The position numbers and the translations under genes were made by a program. The notes under the pieces are model-generated. The model was not told the DNA's origin, ran no database searches, and saw only the letters and a list, made by a program, of their open reading frames with translations. From Sphaerosporella brunnea (taxonomy: Eukaryota; Ascomycota; Pezizomycetes; Pezizales; Pyronemataceae), in the NCBI GenBank assembly GCA_008704415.1, contig VXIS01000616.1, positions 1 through 11,694 on the forward strand: a DNA stretch of 11,694 bases, written 5' to 3'. Each line of letters begins with the position of its first letter. Positions within the stretch are counted from its first letter, which is position 1. Positions 1 to 8,880 of this stretch are shown here, one piece after another.

Positions 1-72
1 CTTTAGTTTTCTCAAGGCTCTGAGTTCAATTCCACGACCCTCTGGTAGACAGAGCCTCGTTACAGCAGGCTA

Positions 73-341
73 CTCGCGGGATTTTTAAGTCTTGGGACAC
101 TTGAAAAACCTAACCCATACACGCCCCACCAAAAACACGGCAACGCAAAACACGACATCATCGCAAAGAACAATAGACTCTCGACTTATCTATCGCAAAA
201 TTTTTGAGGGGGCTTTTGCATTAATTTTGAGCCAGCGAACGAATTTTTCGGACCAAAGCCAGTGGAAATAGCGATTGTTCGCTTTTTCTGAGGCTGTTGG
301 TTAGGGTTTTTAGGTGTCCCAACACTTAAAAATCCCCCGAG
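73..341. mobile_element. MITE-like element with 43-bp terminal inverted repeats, TA-flanked
   Basis: Positions 73-115 and 299-341 are inverted copies with about five mismatches in 43 bp. Shared blocks include GGGATTTTTAAGT, TTGGGACAC and CCTAACC. A TA dinucleotide lies immediately outside each end (71-72 and 342-343), which is the target-site duplication of Tc1/mariner-type elements. The core (116-298) has no ORF of note. Length and structure fit a non-autonomous miniature inverted-repeat element. The superfamily is inferred from the TA flanks only. The terminal sequence differs from that of the elements at 7201 and 9544. Confidence 0.8.
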
Positions 342-914
342 TACATACCTTCGTCTGCGCAAAATGCGGAGAACCTAGAGTATGTAGAGGAAGAATACCG
401 ACCGCCAATGAGGGCTCCGTAGATATCGAAGCTTTTTCCAGCGCACGGGCGGCGACGTAAGATGACAGAGAACAAGAGGGCGAGCGGGCGAGAGATCTCT
501 ATAACCGGAAGAGCACGTGGCTTCGAATTTATCGATCGTGTTAAGTAAGTACATACTTCATATGCATCATGTAGTTTAACGTTGCACCCACTCACGCTCT
601 GAGTTACCCCTGGGAATCCACTCATCATCTGCGTCGTCGCGCGCCCTCACCAAACGACTTCGCGGTTTCTCAGAACGCAGAGAGCTTGCACGCCCAGCAG
701 TCTGACATCGCTCTGGTCTTTGCTCCGAAGCAAAAGAACAAAAAAAAAATTAAAAAAAATTAAAAAAACAAATACAAAAAACAAAAAAAACAAATACACC
801 ATTCGTTCGTTCGTTCATTACTTTGCGCCGACTTGCAGTTCTTCCCCCTTCTTTGAATTTTCTCACTCTGTAACCCTCCCCCAGCGCCCAAGTTATCTGT
901 TCTGCATCGCAAAG
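342..914. other. Gene-free stretch upstream of the Mid2-like gene
   Basis: No convincing coding region is seen. A CACGTG box lies at 514-519. Towards the gene there is an A-rich tract (about 738-797), a short TTCG repeat (about 801-815) and a pyrimidine-rich leader (about 838-890), as is common in fungal promoters and 5' UTRs. A small hairpin (TTTGCT-CCGA-AGCAAA) lies near 719-734. The left edge of the window, 1-70, holds nothing recognisable. Confidence 0.5.
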
Positions 915-2239
915 ATGTCGACCAACACCACCGGTATGTGCGCAAACTCTCCCAGACATGTTTGACCCAGCACCAATTATTTTGTGCAGTGCCCGATACA
1001 TCTCCCTCATCGCCGCCGACGACACTGCTCCCATCTACCACCGAACCGCGCCCTACCACGAGCCAAACTCCCCCGATCACCTCGACCACATCGACCGCTC
1101 CCCCCACAACCGCACCTACCACCTCCACTCCCCCCGCCACTACTGCTACCACCCGGCCTCCGCCGCAAACTACTGCCGATACTCCAACAAGCAAAATCAC
1201 TACCATCGTTCTCACTACCTCGCAGAGTGGAACAACCATCTTCTTGACGTCGACGTCAACCTCCCTGCCGACCGATACCCCGGGTACGCTATTGCCGTCA
1301 ACTGCAGGTGGCTCTACGTCCGCTTCGAGCAGTGCGGGCCCCAATGTTTCCAGTGTACCAAGCACCGGCGGCAATGGCTCGAGCAGTGGATTGAATGGAA
1401 CCGGAAAGGTAGTGGTCGCAGTGGTTGTTCCAATAGTTGGTGTCGCTCTGATCGCAATCGCCTTGCTATTCCTGTGGAAGAAGCGTCGGAGGGACAGAGA
1501 GAATTCGGAAATGAGGAGAAAGGAAGTTGAAGATTATGGCTTCAATCCTAATTCTCCTCCGATCGCTGGGGGTGCTACGAGTAGTAATGGGGATGAGGGT
1601 CCCTACGAAATGCAAGAGGGTTCCGTTGGCTATCGCGGGTGGGGCTCTACTAGGAAGACATCAAACATGGGTTCTACTGCGGTACCATCAAGTGTCGGAA
1701 CAGCACAACCGCTGTCACCCGTTGGAATGGTCTTCCCGGAAGGAGCCTACGACAACGGCAATGGCTATGCCGGAGTCGCGACGTCCCCGACCACCGCCAC
1801 GTTCCCGATTGGCAATGCGCCAAGCGAAGGAGGGATGTCTAACGCTCCTCTGATCAACTCATCGCCCGGTGCCCGTCCAGCGACGGCAGACTCGGCCATT
1901 GTTGCTGCAATGACAGCAACGCAAGGACCTATAGGGCCTGACAACGGAATTCATCGAGGAATCTCGAATGCATCGTCCAACTACTCTACAGCCACTCATT
2001 CGGATCAGTCTGATATCGGAATTCCTGCAGGGCGTTATGAGGCGCCGTACTACGGGGTCGACGGTGGATACGATGACGTTCACAACTACTCCGGACGATA
2101 TGATGATGGTCACAACTATCAGCCATATCCCCCTCCCGTCATCAGAGAAGTGCAGGCCAGGCGCAATACCCAAATAGAGACTCCCACCAATACCCATTTC
2201 CCGCAGCAAGGAAACAGTGGCATCGCGCAGAATTTCTAG
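915..2239 (+). CDS. Ser/Thr-rich single-pass membrane protein, Mid2-like
   Basis: Predicted as two exons, 915-933 and 990-2239, joined across a 56-nt intron (GTATGT donor, TGCAG acceptor). The spliced product is 422 residues. The split GTG codon restores the open frame, and the ATG has a purine at -3. Residues 8 to about 145 are rich in Thr, Ser and Pro, as expected for an O-glycosylated exterior. Residues 147-169 form one hydrophobic helix (VVVAVVVPIVGVALIAIALL) followed by the basic stop KKRRR. The roughly 250-residue tail begins with KEVEDYGFNPN, which I associate with Mid2-like proteins of filamentous ascomycetes. It contains a tandem repeat YDD(V/G)HNY near residues 367-384, then PYPPP. 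By analogy it may act as a cell-surface or wall-stress sensor, but this is inferred. There is no cleavable signal peptide, so either the helix is a reverse anchor or a 5' exon has been missed. No catalytic domain is seen. Confidence 0.75.
934..989 (+). other. Intron 1 of the Mid2-like gene
   Basis: GTATGT donor and TTTTGTGCAG acceptor, 56 nt. Unspliced, the frame from the 915 ATG runs into a stop just past 965. Spliced, it joins the long open frame in phase. An earlier AG at 969-970 was judged less likely because the later acceptor follows a pyrimidine-rich tract and keeps frame. Confidence 0.7.
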
Positions 2240-2317
2240 CGTTAAACCCAAAGAGTCTTTTCGATTGGAGCTGTATCATTTTAAGGAAGATTTGAGGAGA
2301 GTATGATATCATGGTGC

Positions 2318-2337
2318 TTTTCGGTTCGGTTCGGTTC

Positions 2338-2369
<32 letters not shown>
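2318..2369. repeat. Short TTCGG repeat running into a T31 tract
   Basis: Three to four copies of the pentamer TTCGG/CGGTT (about 2319-2338) are followed by 31 consecutive T residues (2339-2369). The tract begins about 80 bp after the stop codon of the Mid2-like gene, so it lies in or just after its 3' UTR. It could also be the reverse complement of a poly(A) tail left by a minus-strand retrocopy, but I see no target-site duplication around it. Confidence 0.9.
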
Positions 2370-2374
<5 letters not shown>

Positions 2375-3178
2375 TCTTTTCTCCTGTTTGAATTTCATTT
2401 CCTCGATTTCCAAAATTCCTTCCACAAATCTAATCATTGTATGTTCTTTGCTATGTACGTTCTCGGGGCGGGTTTCCTGAGCCCCCTCGTTATTGAGGAT
2501 CACTCGAGCGAAGAATAAGTACTTATAGTGCTTTTATCTTTTGTCCTGCTCTGTCTGTTAGGCAGGTTAGTTCCCGGTCGGACGTCTTTCATAGCTATTA
2601 AGTTTTCGATGGATTTGTCGTGCTTGATTTCGTCTTTTGGTGGGAGGAGTGTCGAGAAATGGACTGCATGGGGCATGTGCTCTTCGGCAAGCCGTCGATC
2701 GATCAATTCACTACCGTAGTTAGTGGAGAATTATCGCCGAGAATGGGCCTGCTACATAGAGGGGAGGCCGTCAGAAAAGCAGCCGCTGCGACGACGACGA
2801 CGACGACGATGACGACGACGACGACGGCCGACAGTTCGAGCGAGAAGGAGAGACATGAGAGTGATCCCGCACTGTTCGAACTTCGAAGCATCGTGTTCGT
2901 GCGCGATGGCTGTCTGCGTCACTCACTTCATGTATGTATGTTTCGTGTGTAGCGGGTAGTTATCCGTCGCGCATGTAGGGTGCTGCTGCATCCTGTAAAT
3001 TCTTATACATATTTGTAGGTACTCTGCCCATATCTATTTTTCATGCCCATGCACATTATCTATCGGCACTTCCTGCTTGCTTGCTTGTGTGCGTGGTGCT
3101 ATATTTTTTGCTATATTTTTGTCCAGCTTGCGGATTCCAGACTACAGGCCGAGATAGCATCTCCTACCTACCTAGACG
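2370..3178. other. Intergenic stretch between the two host genes
   Basis: No gene is supported. Open frames here are short and not protein-like, and one exists only because of the GAC repeat. The stretch contains that microsatellite, short TATG and CTTG runs near 2932-2942 and 3070-3087, and T-rich patches. The 3' part probably overlaps the promoter of the Pho81-like gene. Confidence 0.6.
2789..2826. repeat. (GAC)n trinucleotide microsatellite
   Basis: About a dozen CGA/GAC units run through this stretch with one interruption (GATGAC). The repeat is non-coding here and a likely length-variable marker. Confidence 0.95.
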
Positions 3179-3184
3179 CACGTG
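3179..3184. promoter_or_regulatory. CACGTG box upstream of the Pho81-like gene
   Basis: A palindromic CACGTG in the context GCACGTGGTG lies about 375 bp upstream of the split start codon. CACGTG is the established core site of the bHLH phosphate regulators Pho4 (yeast) and NUC-1 (Neurospora), and yeast PHO81 is itself induced by Pho4. Autoregulation is plausible here. A single hexamer can also occur by chance or serve Cbf1/USF-like factors. Confidence 0.45.
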
Positions 3185-3494
3185 GTGCCATGATTGGTTC
3201 TTGCTTCGGCAAGTGTACAATAGAGTACCTTTAAACTATTCCGCCGCCCTAGATGCACGCTCACCAGTCCCTGAGCTGGGTGAACTGCTCAACCCCGCAG
3301 CTGCCCCACATAACTCACCTGGTCTGTCAAAAGATCTCCTGGTCTTCATGCGCGCCTGCCATCGCTTTTTCTTGCCGTCCAGAACAACTGTTTCCTGCCG
3401 ATTTCACGCCCTCAATTGACCTCTAAGCTCGTGGTTTTGCTTCACGCACCGGAATCCGTCCACCTGTCCATCGAAGACACGCGAGTCAATTCAT

Positions 3495-3511
3495 AGTCCG
3501 AAGTTCGGACT
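3495..3511. promoter_or_regulatory. Perfect 8+1+8 palindrome in the Pho81-like leader
   Basis: AGTCCGAA-G-TTCGGACT is a perfect inverted repeat with a one-base centre, about 50 bp before the start codon. It contains CCG and CGG half-sites five bases apart, the kind of half-site recognised by Zn2Cys6 transcription factors. In RNA it could instead form a short leader hairpin. Either role is inferred. Confidence 0.35.
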
Positions 3512-3559
3512 GCCCGTTTCCTAGACTCCCGGGAGACCACAGGTTTCTGGTCCAGAAGG

Positions 3560-6500
3560 ATGTACGGTGCATCCACGGTCGGTTCTATGAATAATCATCA
3601 AAGCTCACGCGGTGTGCTCCAGGAAGTTCGGCAAGACGATCGCAAAGCGGCAATTAGATGTGCCTGACTATGCGGCAAGCTTCGTCAACTACAAGGGCCT
3701 CAAGAAGGTAGGTATCTCGTAGAAGCCTTTTCTTTTTTTCGTCTTTTTGTTTTGCGCACCGCACGAGCTGACGATATCCGCCACCTTCTAGCTCATCAAA
3801 TCCCTAGGTGCTAATGGAGCTACTGGAACGTCGGCCAGTTACTCGGAGCGAACGGCCACAGATCCTCAAGCTACACTGCAGGCCAACAAGGCTACCTTCT
3901 TCTTCAGGCTTGTAAATGAACCCCCCAACAGGACGACCCATGAGGCGCGCTGTCCGGGAATAAACTGATCCTTTCCGCAGGAAAGAGAGCTGGAGAAGGT
4001 GAATGCGTTTTATCTGCAGAAAGAGGCAGAGGTGTGTGCCCTCTTCCACTCACTTCGCCGAGCCGGAACATGTCTGACATAGCTGTTCAGCTGAAACTTC
4101 GATTACAAACGCTTGTCGACAAGAAGAAAGCTATACAGTCTAGAGGCAACGCGAATGCCAAAGTCTCGACCACTTACATCACTCTCCGAGAAGGGTTTCA
4201 ACAATTCGAGCACGATTTGAGTAAGTTGCAGCAATTTGTAGAGATCAATGCTACTGCGTTTTCGAAGATCTTGAAAAAGGTGAAGAAGCGATGGGGATGT
4301 GCTTGCAGTCACTTGACTAACAGTTATCATAGTGGGATAAATCCTCCAAGGTGCGACGACCGTGTACTCTTTGCCGCTGCCAGTGTTTGAACTTACATTT
4401 ATACCAGTCACGAACCAAGGAATTGTACATTTCCCGTGCCGTCGAAGTACAGCCCTGCTTCAACCGGGAGGTCATCTCCGAACTCTCCGACCAGGCCACA
4501 ACAAGTCAGCTGGAGCTTGAGGCATGGGCTGAGGGAGAGAACGTCGAGTTTACACAAAAAGTTACCGAGAGCAGTCGACGTGAGCCGGAAGCCGATGAAA
4601 GCGACGATGCTGGAATTCGCAACGCTGTTCTTTCGGAGAATACAACAGTACTTGAAGAATGGATCAACAGGCTGAAGCTGTCCGAAGCCTCGGAAAAAGC
4701 TTGTGAAAAGGTTACAGCGATCTTCCTGGCCTCCATCGGGGAAGCATCGGAAATATCGCTCAGGGTGCTGATGGATTCGGGCTTCATGGATTTTCATGCC
4801 GAGGATGAGATCAACGAGAGAAACTGTCTCCATGAGGCAGCCATTGCGGGGAAACTCGGAGTACTGAGAGCAGGTGTACTATTTGGAGTCGATGTAGGGC
4901 AACCAGATGTCTATGGAAGGATCCCTCTTCACTACGCTGCCATGCATGGCCGCACCGAAATGATCCAACTGTTGATCTCGGTCAAGCCCTCAACGGTCGA
5001 TGTGATGGACCATGATAACTTTACATCTCTTATACATTCGATCACACACGACCAACGAGAATGCGTACGTCAGCTCATTGCATCTAATGCCCGAATAGAT
5101 CCTCGGCATGAGCAGGACTTCATTCCCTTGAACCTCGCTTGCCAATATGGGCTTGAAGAAATCGCCACTATTCTTCTAGAAAATGGCGCATCTCTCCTAC
5201 CTGATGCCGAAGGTCTCTTTCCACAGCATCTGGTTGCACGCTCTGGCCGTTCGGCGCAGCTCTTGTTGATATTGCAAAAGTACGGGGCAAATATCAACGA
5301 GCAAGACAAGCTGTTTCAGTGGACACCTATCTTCCATGCCGCGAGTGAAGGGCACTTGAATTCATTGCGCGTCTTGTTAGAAAGCGGAGCTCACCCGGAT
5401 GTTCTGGATGAAAAGGGATTGTCCGCGATGTATTATGCGGCGTGGGAAGGACATCTGGATTGCATGCAATTACTAGCAACGGCAGGTCGGAGGCTTGGAG
5501 TTGTAGGACCTCTATTGTCTGGTCCATCGCCTCTCTCAGTAGCCTCAACGCCGTCTGGGATGGGGATGGCTATCGATGCGGATGGAATTCCTGACTTATC
5601 GCTACCCCCACCTATCCTTCCACTACGCCGTTACGGCCACAACTTCCTGGAAAACAAGACTCTGGTGCAACTTTCGTTCGTAGAGTCTGGATGCGAGGCA
5701 GTGCATTTTGACCAGGACAGCAAGTATCCGGCTGCGAGGCTCACGATCTCATCGAAGTCGTCGGATTTGATTCCTCGCAACTTGTTGCTTCCGCTCAACG
5801 AGGAGTCAAAATTGGTGTCTTTCCAAATCGACTCGCTTGACACCTTCGCCATTGACTTCGACATATTCCCAACTTTTGGCTCCAAGGTTCTAGCTCGAAC
5901 AATCGCACTGGCGGATACTTTTCGCAACAAAAATTCGGGACATTGCGTTCTGCCCCTTTTCGACTCAAGATTGCGTGCCATTGGACGGATCTCGTTTGAT
6001 TTTCGCATAATCAAACCATTCGAAGGCGCGCCGCTAGAGATAACCCACTTTGCGACCTACTGGAAGGCCACCAGCCAGTTCGACCAGCACTCGAGTGCTT
6101 TGATAACAGGCTCTTCTTTGGCGGGCGAGTATATCCGATTACATGTACAGCTGACTGGAGATTCCATACCGGTCTTGTATCCACGAACATCACTATCGGT
6201 AGCTGGGCTGGATGTCCCGATTCGTAGCATCTCACATGCCCAGCTGCATGAACAATCCAAACAGGATGAAGAAAATGTGTGGAAACAACTGTTCGAAGCG
6301 GATGTTCTTTCACAGGCGTATAGCCTGCTGGCTGAGTCTTTGTTCAGCCTCAGTGAAGTGCTGGCGCGGTTACCACCAAGTGTTCATATTGATTTGAACG
6401 TAGTTCATCCTGTCGGAGAAAACCAGTCGCAGAATGTCAACCACTTTGTTGACACGATCTTGAACACAGTCTTCGATCATGCACGGTCACTGAAGCAGAT

Positions 6501-6997
6501 ATCTCCTGAGCTCACCAGATCCATTGTATTCTCCTCGTCAGACATGAATGTCTGTACAGCTCTGAATTGGAAGCAACCCAATTGTAAGTTCACCAGGAGC
6601 AAACTCTCGCAGAAGCGATGACTGACATGTCCAGACCCGGTTTTGTTCTCCAACGAAACGGTGAATAGGGAGAAGGATGTCTCGGGTGGAGCATTATCCG
6701 GAGTGTGCGATAGCTGCTCGGTCAAAGACGCTGTGAGGTTTGCATTGACTAACAATCTGATGGGCTTAATATGTCCGTCAGACCTGTTGGCAGGTTTGCC
6801 CTAGCCTGAGATATGGTTGCAGCTGCTGACAGCATCAATAGGACATGGTACCAGCTCTCGCACAAAGCATCAAGGCGTCTGGATTGGTTTTGGTTGCGCA
6901 GGACTCGGAAAAGGGCGTTATTGCTGCCCTCACCGGTATGGACGGCGTTCTCAAGGAGGACGGTGTTTTGAAATTTGAGGAGACCATCGATATGTAG
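3560..6997 (+). CDS. PHO81: Pho81/NUC-2-like SPX-ankyrin-GDPD phosphate-starvation regulator
   Basis: Nine coding exons: 3560-3561, 3623-3707, 3792-3911, 3981-4031, 4091-4279, 4333-4350, 4408-6583, 6635-6789 and 6842-6997. The product is 983 residues. Residues 1 to about 190 are an SPX domain: it opens MKFGKTIAKRQLDVPDYAAS and has the lysine-rich helix FSKILKKWDKSSK, the inositol-pyrophosphate binding surface in this family. Seven ankyrin repeats follow (about 290-510), then a proline-rich linker, a beta-rich middle region (about 573-700) and a GDPD-like C-terminus (about 715-983). I see no HRG or ENT catalytic signature there, consistent with a non-catalytic fold. In yeast and Neurospora, Pho81/NUC-2 inhibits the Pho80-Pho85 (PREG/PGOV) cyclin-CDK at low phosphate and so activates Pho4/NUC-1. 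The length is near that of NUC-2. The start codon is split by intron 1 and the last intron is GC-AG. Confidence 0.95.
3562..3622 (+). other. Intron 1, splitting the ATG start codon
   Basis: The donor GTACGG directly follows AT (3560-3561). The acceptor CTCCAG precedes GAAGTTCGG (from 3623). Splicing of 61 nt joins AT to G and gives ATG-AAG-TTC-GGC, the canonical SPX start MKFG. Read through, the ATG at 3560 is out of frame with the SPX sequence. Confidence 0.75.
4333..4350 (+). other. 18-nt micro-exon (WDKSSK) of the Pho81-like gene
   Basis: It is flanked by introns 4280-4332 (GTGAAG...CATAG, branch TTGACTAAC) and 4351-4407 (GTGCGA...CCAG). It encodes exactly six residues that complete the KKWDKSSK segment of SPX, so skipping it would keep frame but delete conserved lysines. 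Confidence 0.85.
6790..6841 (+). other. Last intron of the Pho81-like gene, GC-AG type
   Basis: The exon 8 frame (…GLICPSDLL) and exon 9 frame (DMVPALAQS…) differ by one. No GT donor between 6721 and 6800 gives an intron in the right phase with the AGs at 6832 or 6841. A GC donor (TTG|GCAGGT) with the 6841 AG does, at 52 nt with a CTGAC branch site at about 6826. The AG at 6832 would leave an in-frame TAG. Confidence 0.7.
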
Positions 6998-7200
6998 CCG
7001 TGCTTTGCGGTCGTTTAAATATCCACATTCTACGATTCATACGTGTTTCCTCCTTCGACACTGCTTTGTTAAATAGAGGTGTAAAGCTTTCAATGTACAT
7101 AATTCTTCTATTCTTTTTTGTTTTTTCTCCCTTCTTCAAATGGTTTAGTTGCTATGGTACATTAGTGAACAAGAAATTGATCCACCATCATCAATTCTAA
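6998..7200. other. 3' UTR and terminator region of the Pho81-like gene
   Basis: AT-rich and T-rich sequence after the TAG stop, including a pyrimidine tract near 7107-7136. No exact polyadenylation site can be fixed. It ends at the TAA target preceding element I. Confidence 0.5.
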
Positions 7201-7573
7201 GGCCTTGTTTGGCTGCCAGCCAGGAAAAAAATCGCAGTGATTTTCGCGCTTCGATTATTTCCACGCCTGCGAATTTCTACCGGTTTCCACAATCGATGGC
7301 TGTCGTCGGCGCTCGGCTGAACTGCCGTTTGGCAGCTGCCAGTGAGTGAATCGGAGTCGTGCGACACCCCAACACCACCAAAACCCAAACTCTCTCCACA
7401 CAGCGCACGTTTTCACGAGAGCGCAAGGCATCCTCCCATTCCCAATCGCCAGTTTGCCAAGCAATTAACCAGTGTGTAGGTTAAACACTGCGACTATCGC
7501 CGGGAGTTCACTACACGAAGAGAAGCGTCCCCTCTGATTAGCTACATCCCCCATCTCCGAGGTATGAAACCCA

Positions 7574-7890
7574 ATGCCCCGCAGCAAGCAAGCAAAGAGA
7601 GATGCAAGGGAGCCTAGTACAGAGCCCTAAGAATCAAGCAGTGACAGTGGGGAGGAGGAATCCAGCGAATCTAAGCCTGAAAATGATGGCGACACAACTG
7701 ACCCATTACTGGTAGGGCTGGCGTTGAAGATAGCGAGGATAATGCGAACCGCAGAAGCCTGAGGAACAAAAAGGTGAAAGCTACAGCGGGGGGGGGGGGG
7801 ACCTATTGAGAAGGAGATAGAAAAGAAGGGCAAGGGCAAGAGGGGGGACAAGGAGGAGGCGGAGAAGGCGGGAAAGGCAAGGAAACATGT
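7574..7890 (+). pseudogene. Broken acidic/lysine-rich ORF inside element I
   Basis: From the ATG at 7574 the frame reads MPRSKQAKRDAREPSTEP, then a TAA at 7628. It resumes as an acidic Ser/Glu run (ESSSDSGEEESSESKPE). A frame shift near 7730 and another near the G13 tract (7788-7800) are needed to continue through VEDSEDNANRRSLRNKK and a Lys/Glu-rich stretch ending KARKHVFKTDN. The composition suggests a nuclear protein with basic localisation signals. Harbinger elements usually encode a Myb/SANT-like DNA-binding partner of the transposase, and this may be a remnant of one, but no Myb motif is recognisable. The shifts are from reading only. Confidence 0.45.
7788..7800. repeat. G13 homopolymer
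   Basis: Thirteen consecutive G residues lie inside the broken ORF of element I and coincide with a change of frame. The tract is prone to slippage and to sequencing error. Confidence 0.9.
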
Positions 7891-7989
7891 GTTTAAAACT
7901 GACAACATTGTAATCGGGTGTCTCTCAAAAACTACACCACATAATGAGACGCTATTTGCTGTACATATAATTGGGACTGAATTTGGTGT

Positions 7990-8239
7990 TGTGGTGGATG
8001 ACAGGGTGGATGGTGCTCGCGGTGTTGGGGCTGAAAATTGCGAGACTCAGAAAAAAATAATAGCTTTGAGCTAGTTTTTTTTTTCCACAGTTCTTGGACA
8101 AGAATCAACGTCCAATCGTTGATTCTTGAGATGGTTAAAAGGGTTGCTGAACGGGGGTGATGAAAGGCTCAATTTGAATCGGTGATTAACAAGAAATTAG
8201 TGCTAATTGATATTGATTTTTAAGCAGTCAAACGGGGAC
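7990..8239 (-). repeat. Inverted copy of the element II left end
   Basis: Read on the minus strand, this stretch aligns with 9544 to about 9800. Both have the terminal GTTTG motif, ACCATCTCA, an exact 18-nt block (8105-8122 against 9661-9678), a hairpin centred on AGCT, and a GTGGTGG-rich inner part. Divergence is high outside these blocks, so the two copies are old relatives rather than a recent duplication. Confidence 0.8.
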
Positions 8240-8518
8240 TGATTAACTTTTGGAAGCGATTTGGAGTTTTTAAGAAGCATTATCTGCCTGTCATCATTGA
8301 GAGTCTGTGGGAAGGTGGTCGCGTCAGAAGTAAGTTGAAAGTGAGATGCATTCTAGGAGCAGTGCCGGGTCTATATATACATGATTCCTGCCAAGCCGCC
8401 AAGCCTCCACCCAGCCTTAACCCTAATCACGTGCCCGCACTCTACAATCCTACAGAGTCAGAGATAACTCTTCAGTATCAAACTGACATCAAGTGATTAT
8501 AATTCATCGAATTGTGTG
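8240..8518. other. Gene-free stretch between element I and the LINE remnant
   Basis: No ORF is supported. A TATATATA run lies near 8371-8378 and a CACGTG at 8428-8433. These could be an old promoter or a chance occurrence. Confidence 0.5.
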
Positions 8519-8880
8519 TTTTTTTTTAAGCATGTTGTATCCGGCTGCTTGCGGCCATGACATCTGTAGAAAGAAGAGACTATGCTACCTCTTCAGTACC
8601 GCCGACTACTGAGGCCTGCAGCCCTTCTGAGGAAAAAAACAACAAAAATTGCATCAAGAAAATTCGTAATATATCATAAGTAAAGAGGTGTCAACAAAGA
8701 ATACCTTTGTCACGCCATGCCCCAACCTTGGTAGTACTGATGAAATCCATAATGGACTCCATGTACCTGTCATCGGCATGCAGAGTGGAGGTCGCAGTAG
8801 CTGGCCACCGCTTTTACACTCCCTTTTTTGTATCCTCCGATACCCTTCTCCAAAGTACCCTTTGCTCAGTGTTCCACTTT
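8519..8880 (-). mobile_element. 5'-truncated, decayed LINE 3' end
   Basis: On the minus strand the element ends in a nine-base A tail (T9 at 8519-8527). Its last part matches 11141-11188 of the half-LINE: ATGTCATGGCCGCAAGC is shared exactly and the flanking bases nearly so. Weaker similarity continues through about 8690. Beyond that the minus strand reads the likely C-terminus of the ORF2 protein. The 5' limit is uncertain, and no target-site duplication was found. Confidence 0.75.
8691..8880 (-). pseudogene. Remnant of LINE ORF2 C-terminus
   Basis: The minus-strand frame ending at TGA (8691-8693) reads …TLHADDRYMESIMDF…TTKVGAWRDKGILC, preceded by an in-frame TAA about 45 codons upstream. 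The position, directly before a 3' UTR shared with the half-LINE, and the general look suggest the end of a reverse-transcriptase polyprotein. No catalytic RT or endonuclease motif lies in the preserved part. The assignment rests on position and needs a profile search. Confidence 0.4.

Larger units (their letters stand above)
7201..8239. mobile_element. PIF/Harbinger-like non-autonomous DNA transposon (element I)
   Basis: The left terminus reads GGCCTTGTTTGGCTGCC, directly after TAA (7198-7200). The right terminus, read inward on the minus strand, is GTCCCCGTTTGACTGC, followed outside by TGA (8240-8242), one base from a TAA duplication. GGCC-type termini with TWA/TAA 3-bp targets are the hallmark of PIF/Harbinger elements, so the superfamily is inferred from ends and target only. 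About 250 bp at the right end are homologous, inverted, to the left end of element II (9544). The interior (about 7574-7890) holds a broken ORF. No DDE transposase is visible in its 1039 bp. A second GTTTGGC motif lies inside the left end (7323-7342). Confidence 0.7.

Noticed and set aside
20..40. GAGTTCAATTCC resembles a tRNA T-arm
   Set aside because: The flanking bases do not form the stem, and no anticodon or acceptor arm can be folded nearby.
326..628. Minus-strand ORF of 100 codons
   Set aside because: It starts inside the right repeat of the MITE, has no recognisable domain and shows no protein-like composition.
1244..1259. Perfect 16-bp palindrome TTGACGTCGACGTCAA
   Set aside because: It lies within Thr/Ser codons (ACG TCG ACG TCA) of the coding region and is readily explained by codon repetition.
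760..1374. Minus-strand ORF of about 200 codons opposite the Mid2-like gene
   Set aside because: The Val/Gly-rich product is the expected mirror of Thr/Pro codon repeats on the plus strand.
2339..2369. T31 tract as the tail of a minus-strand retrotransposon
   Set aside because: No repeat-family sequence or target-site duplication was found next to it, and it adjoins a simple TTCGG repeat.
3081..3419. Plus-strand ORF of 112 codons upstream of the Pho81-like gene
   Set aside because: No motif or protein-like composition. It overlaps the likely promoter and leader.
4034..4390. Plus-strand ORF beginning at 4034
   Set aside because: It reads through introns 4 to 6 of the Pho81-like gene. The conserved SPX residues need splicing.
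6794..6841. GT donor at 6794 for the last Pho81 intron
   Set aside because: It gives the wrong phase with every nearby AG, so the conserved C-terminus would be lost.
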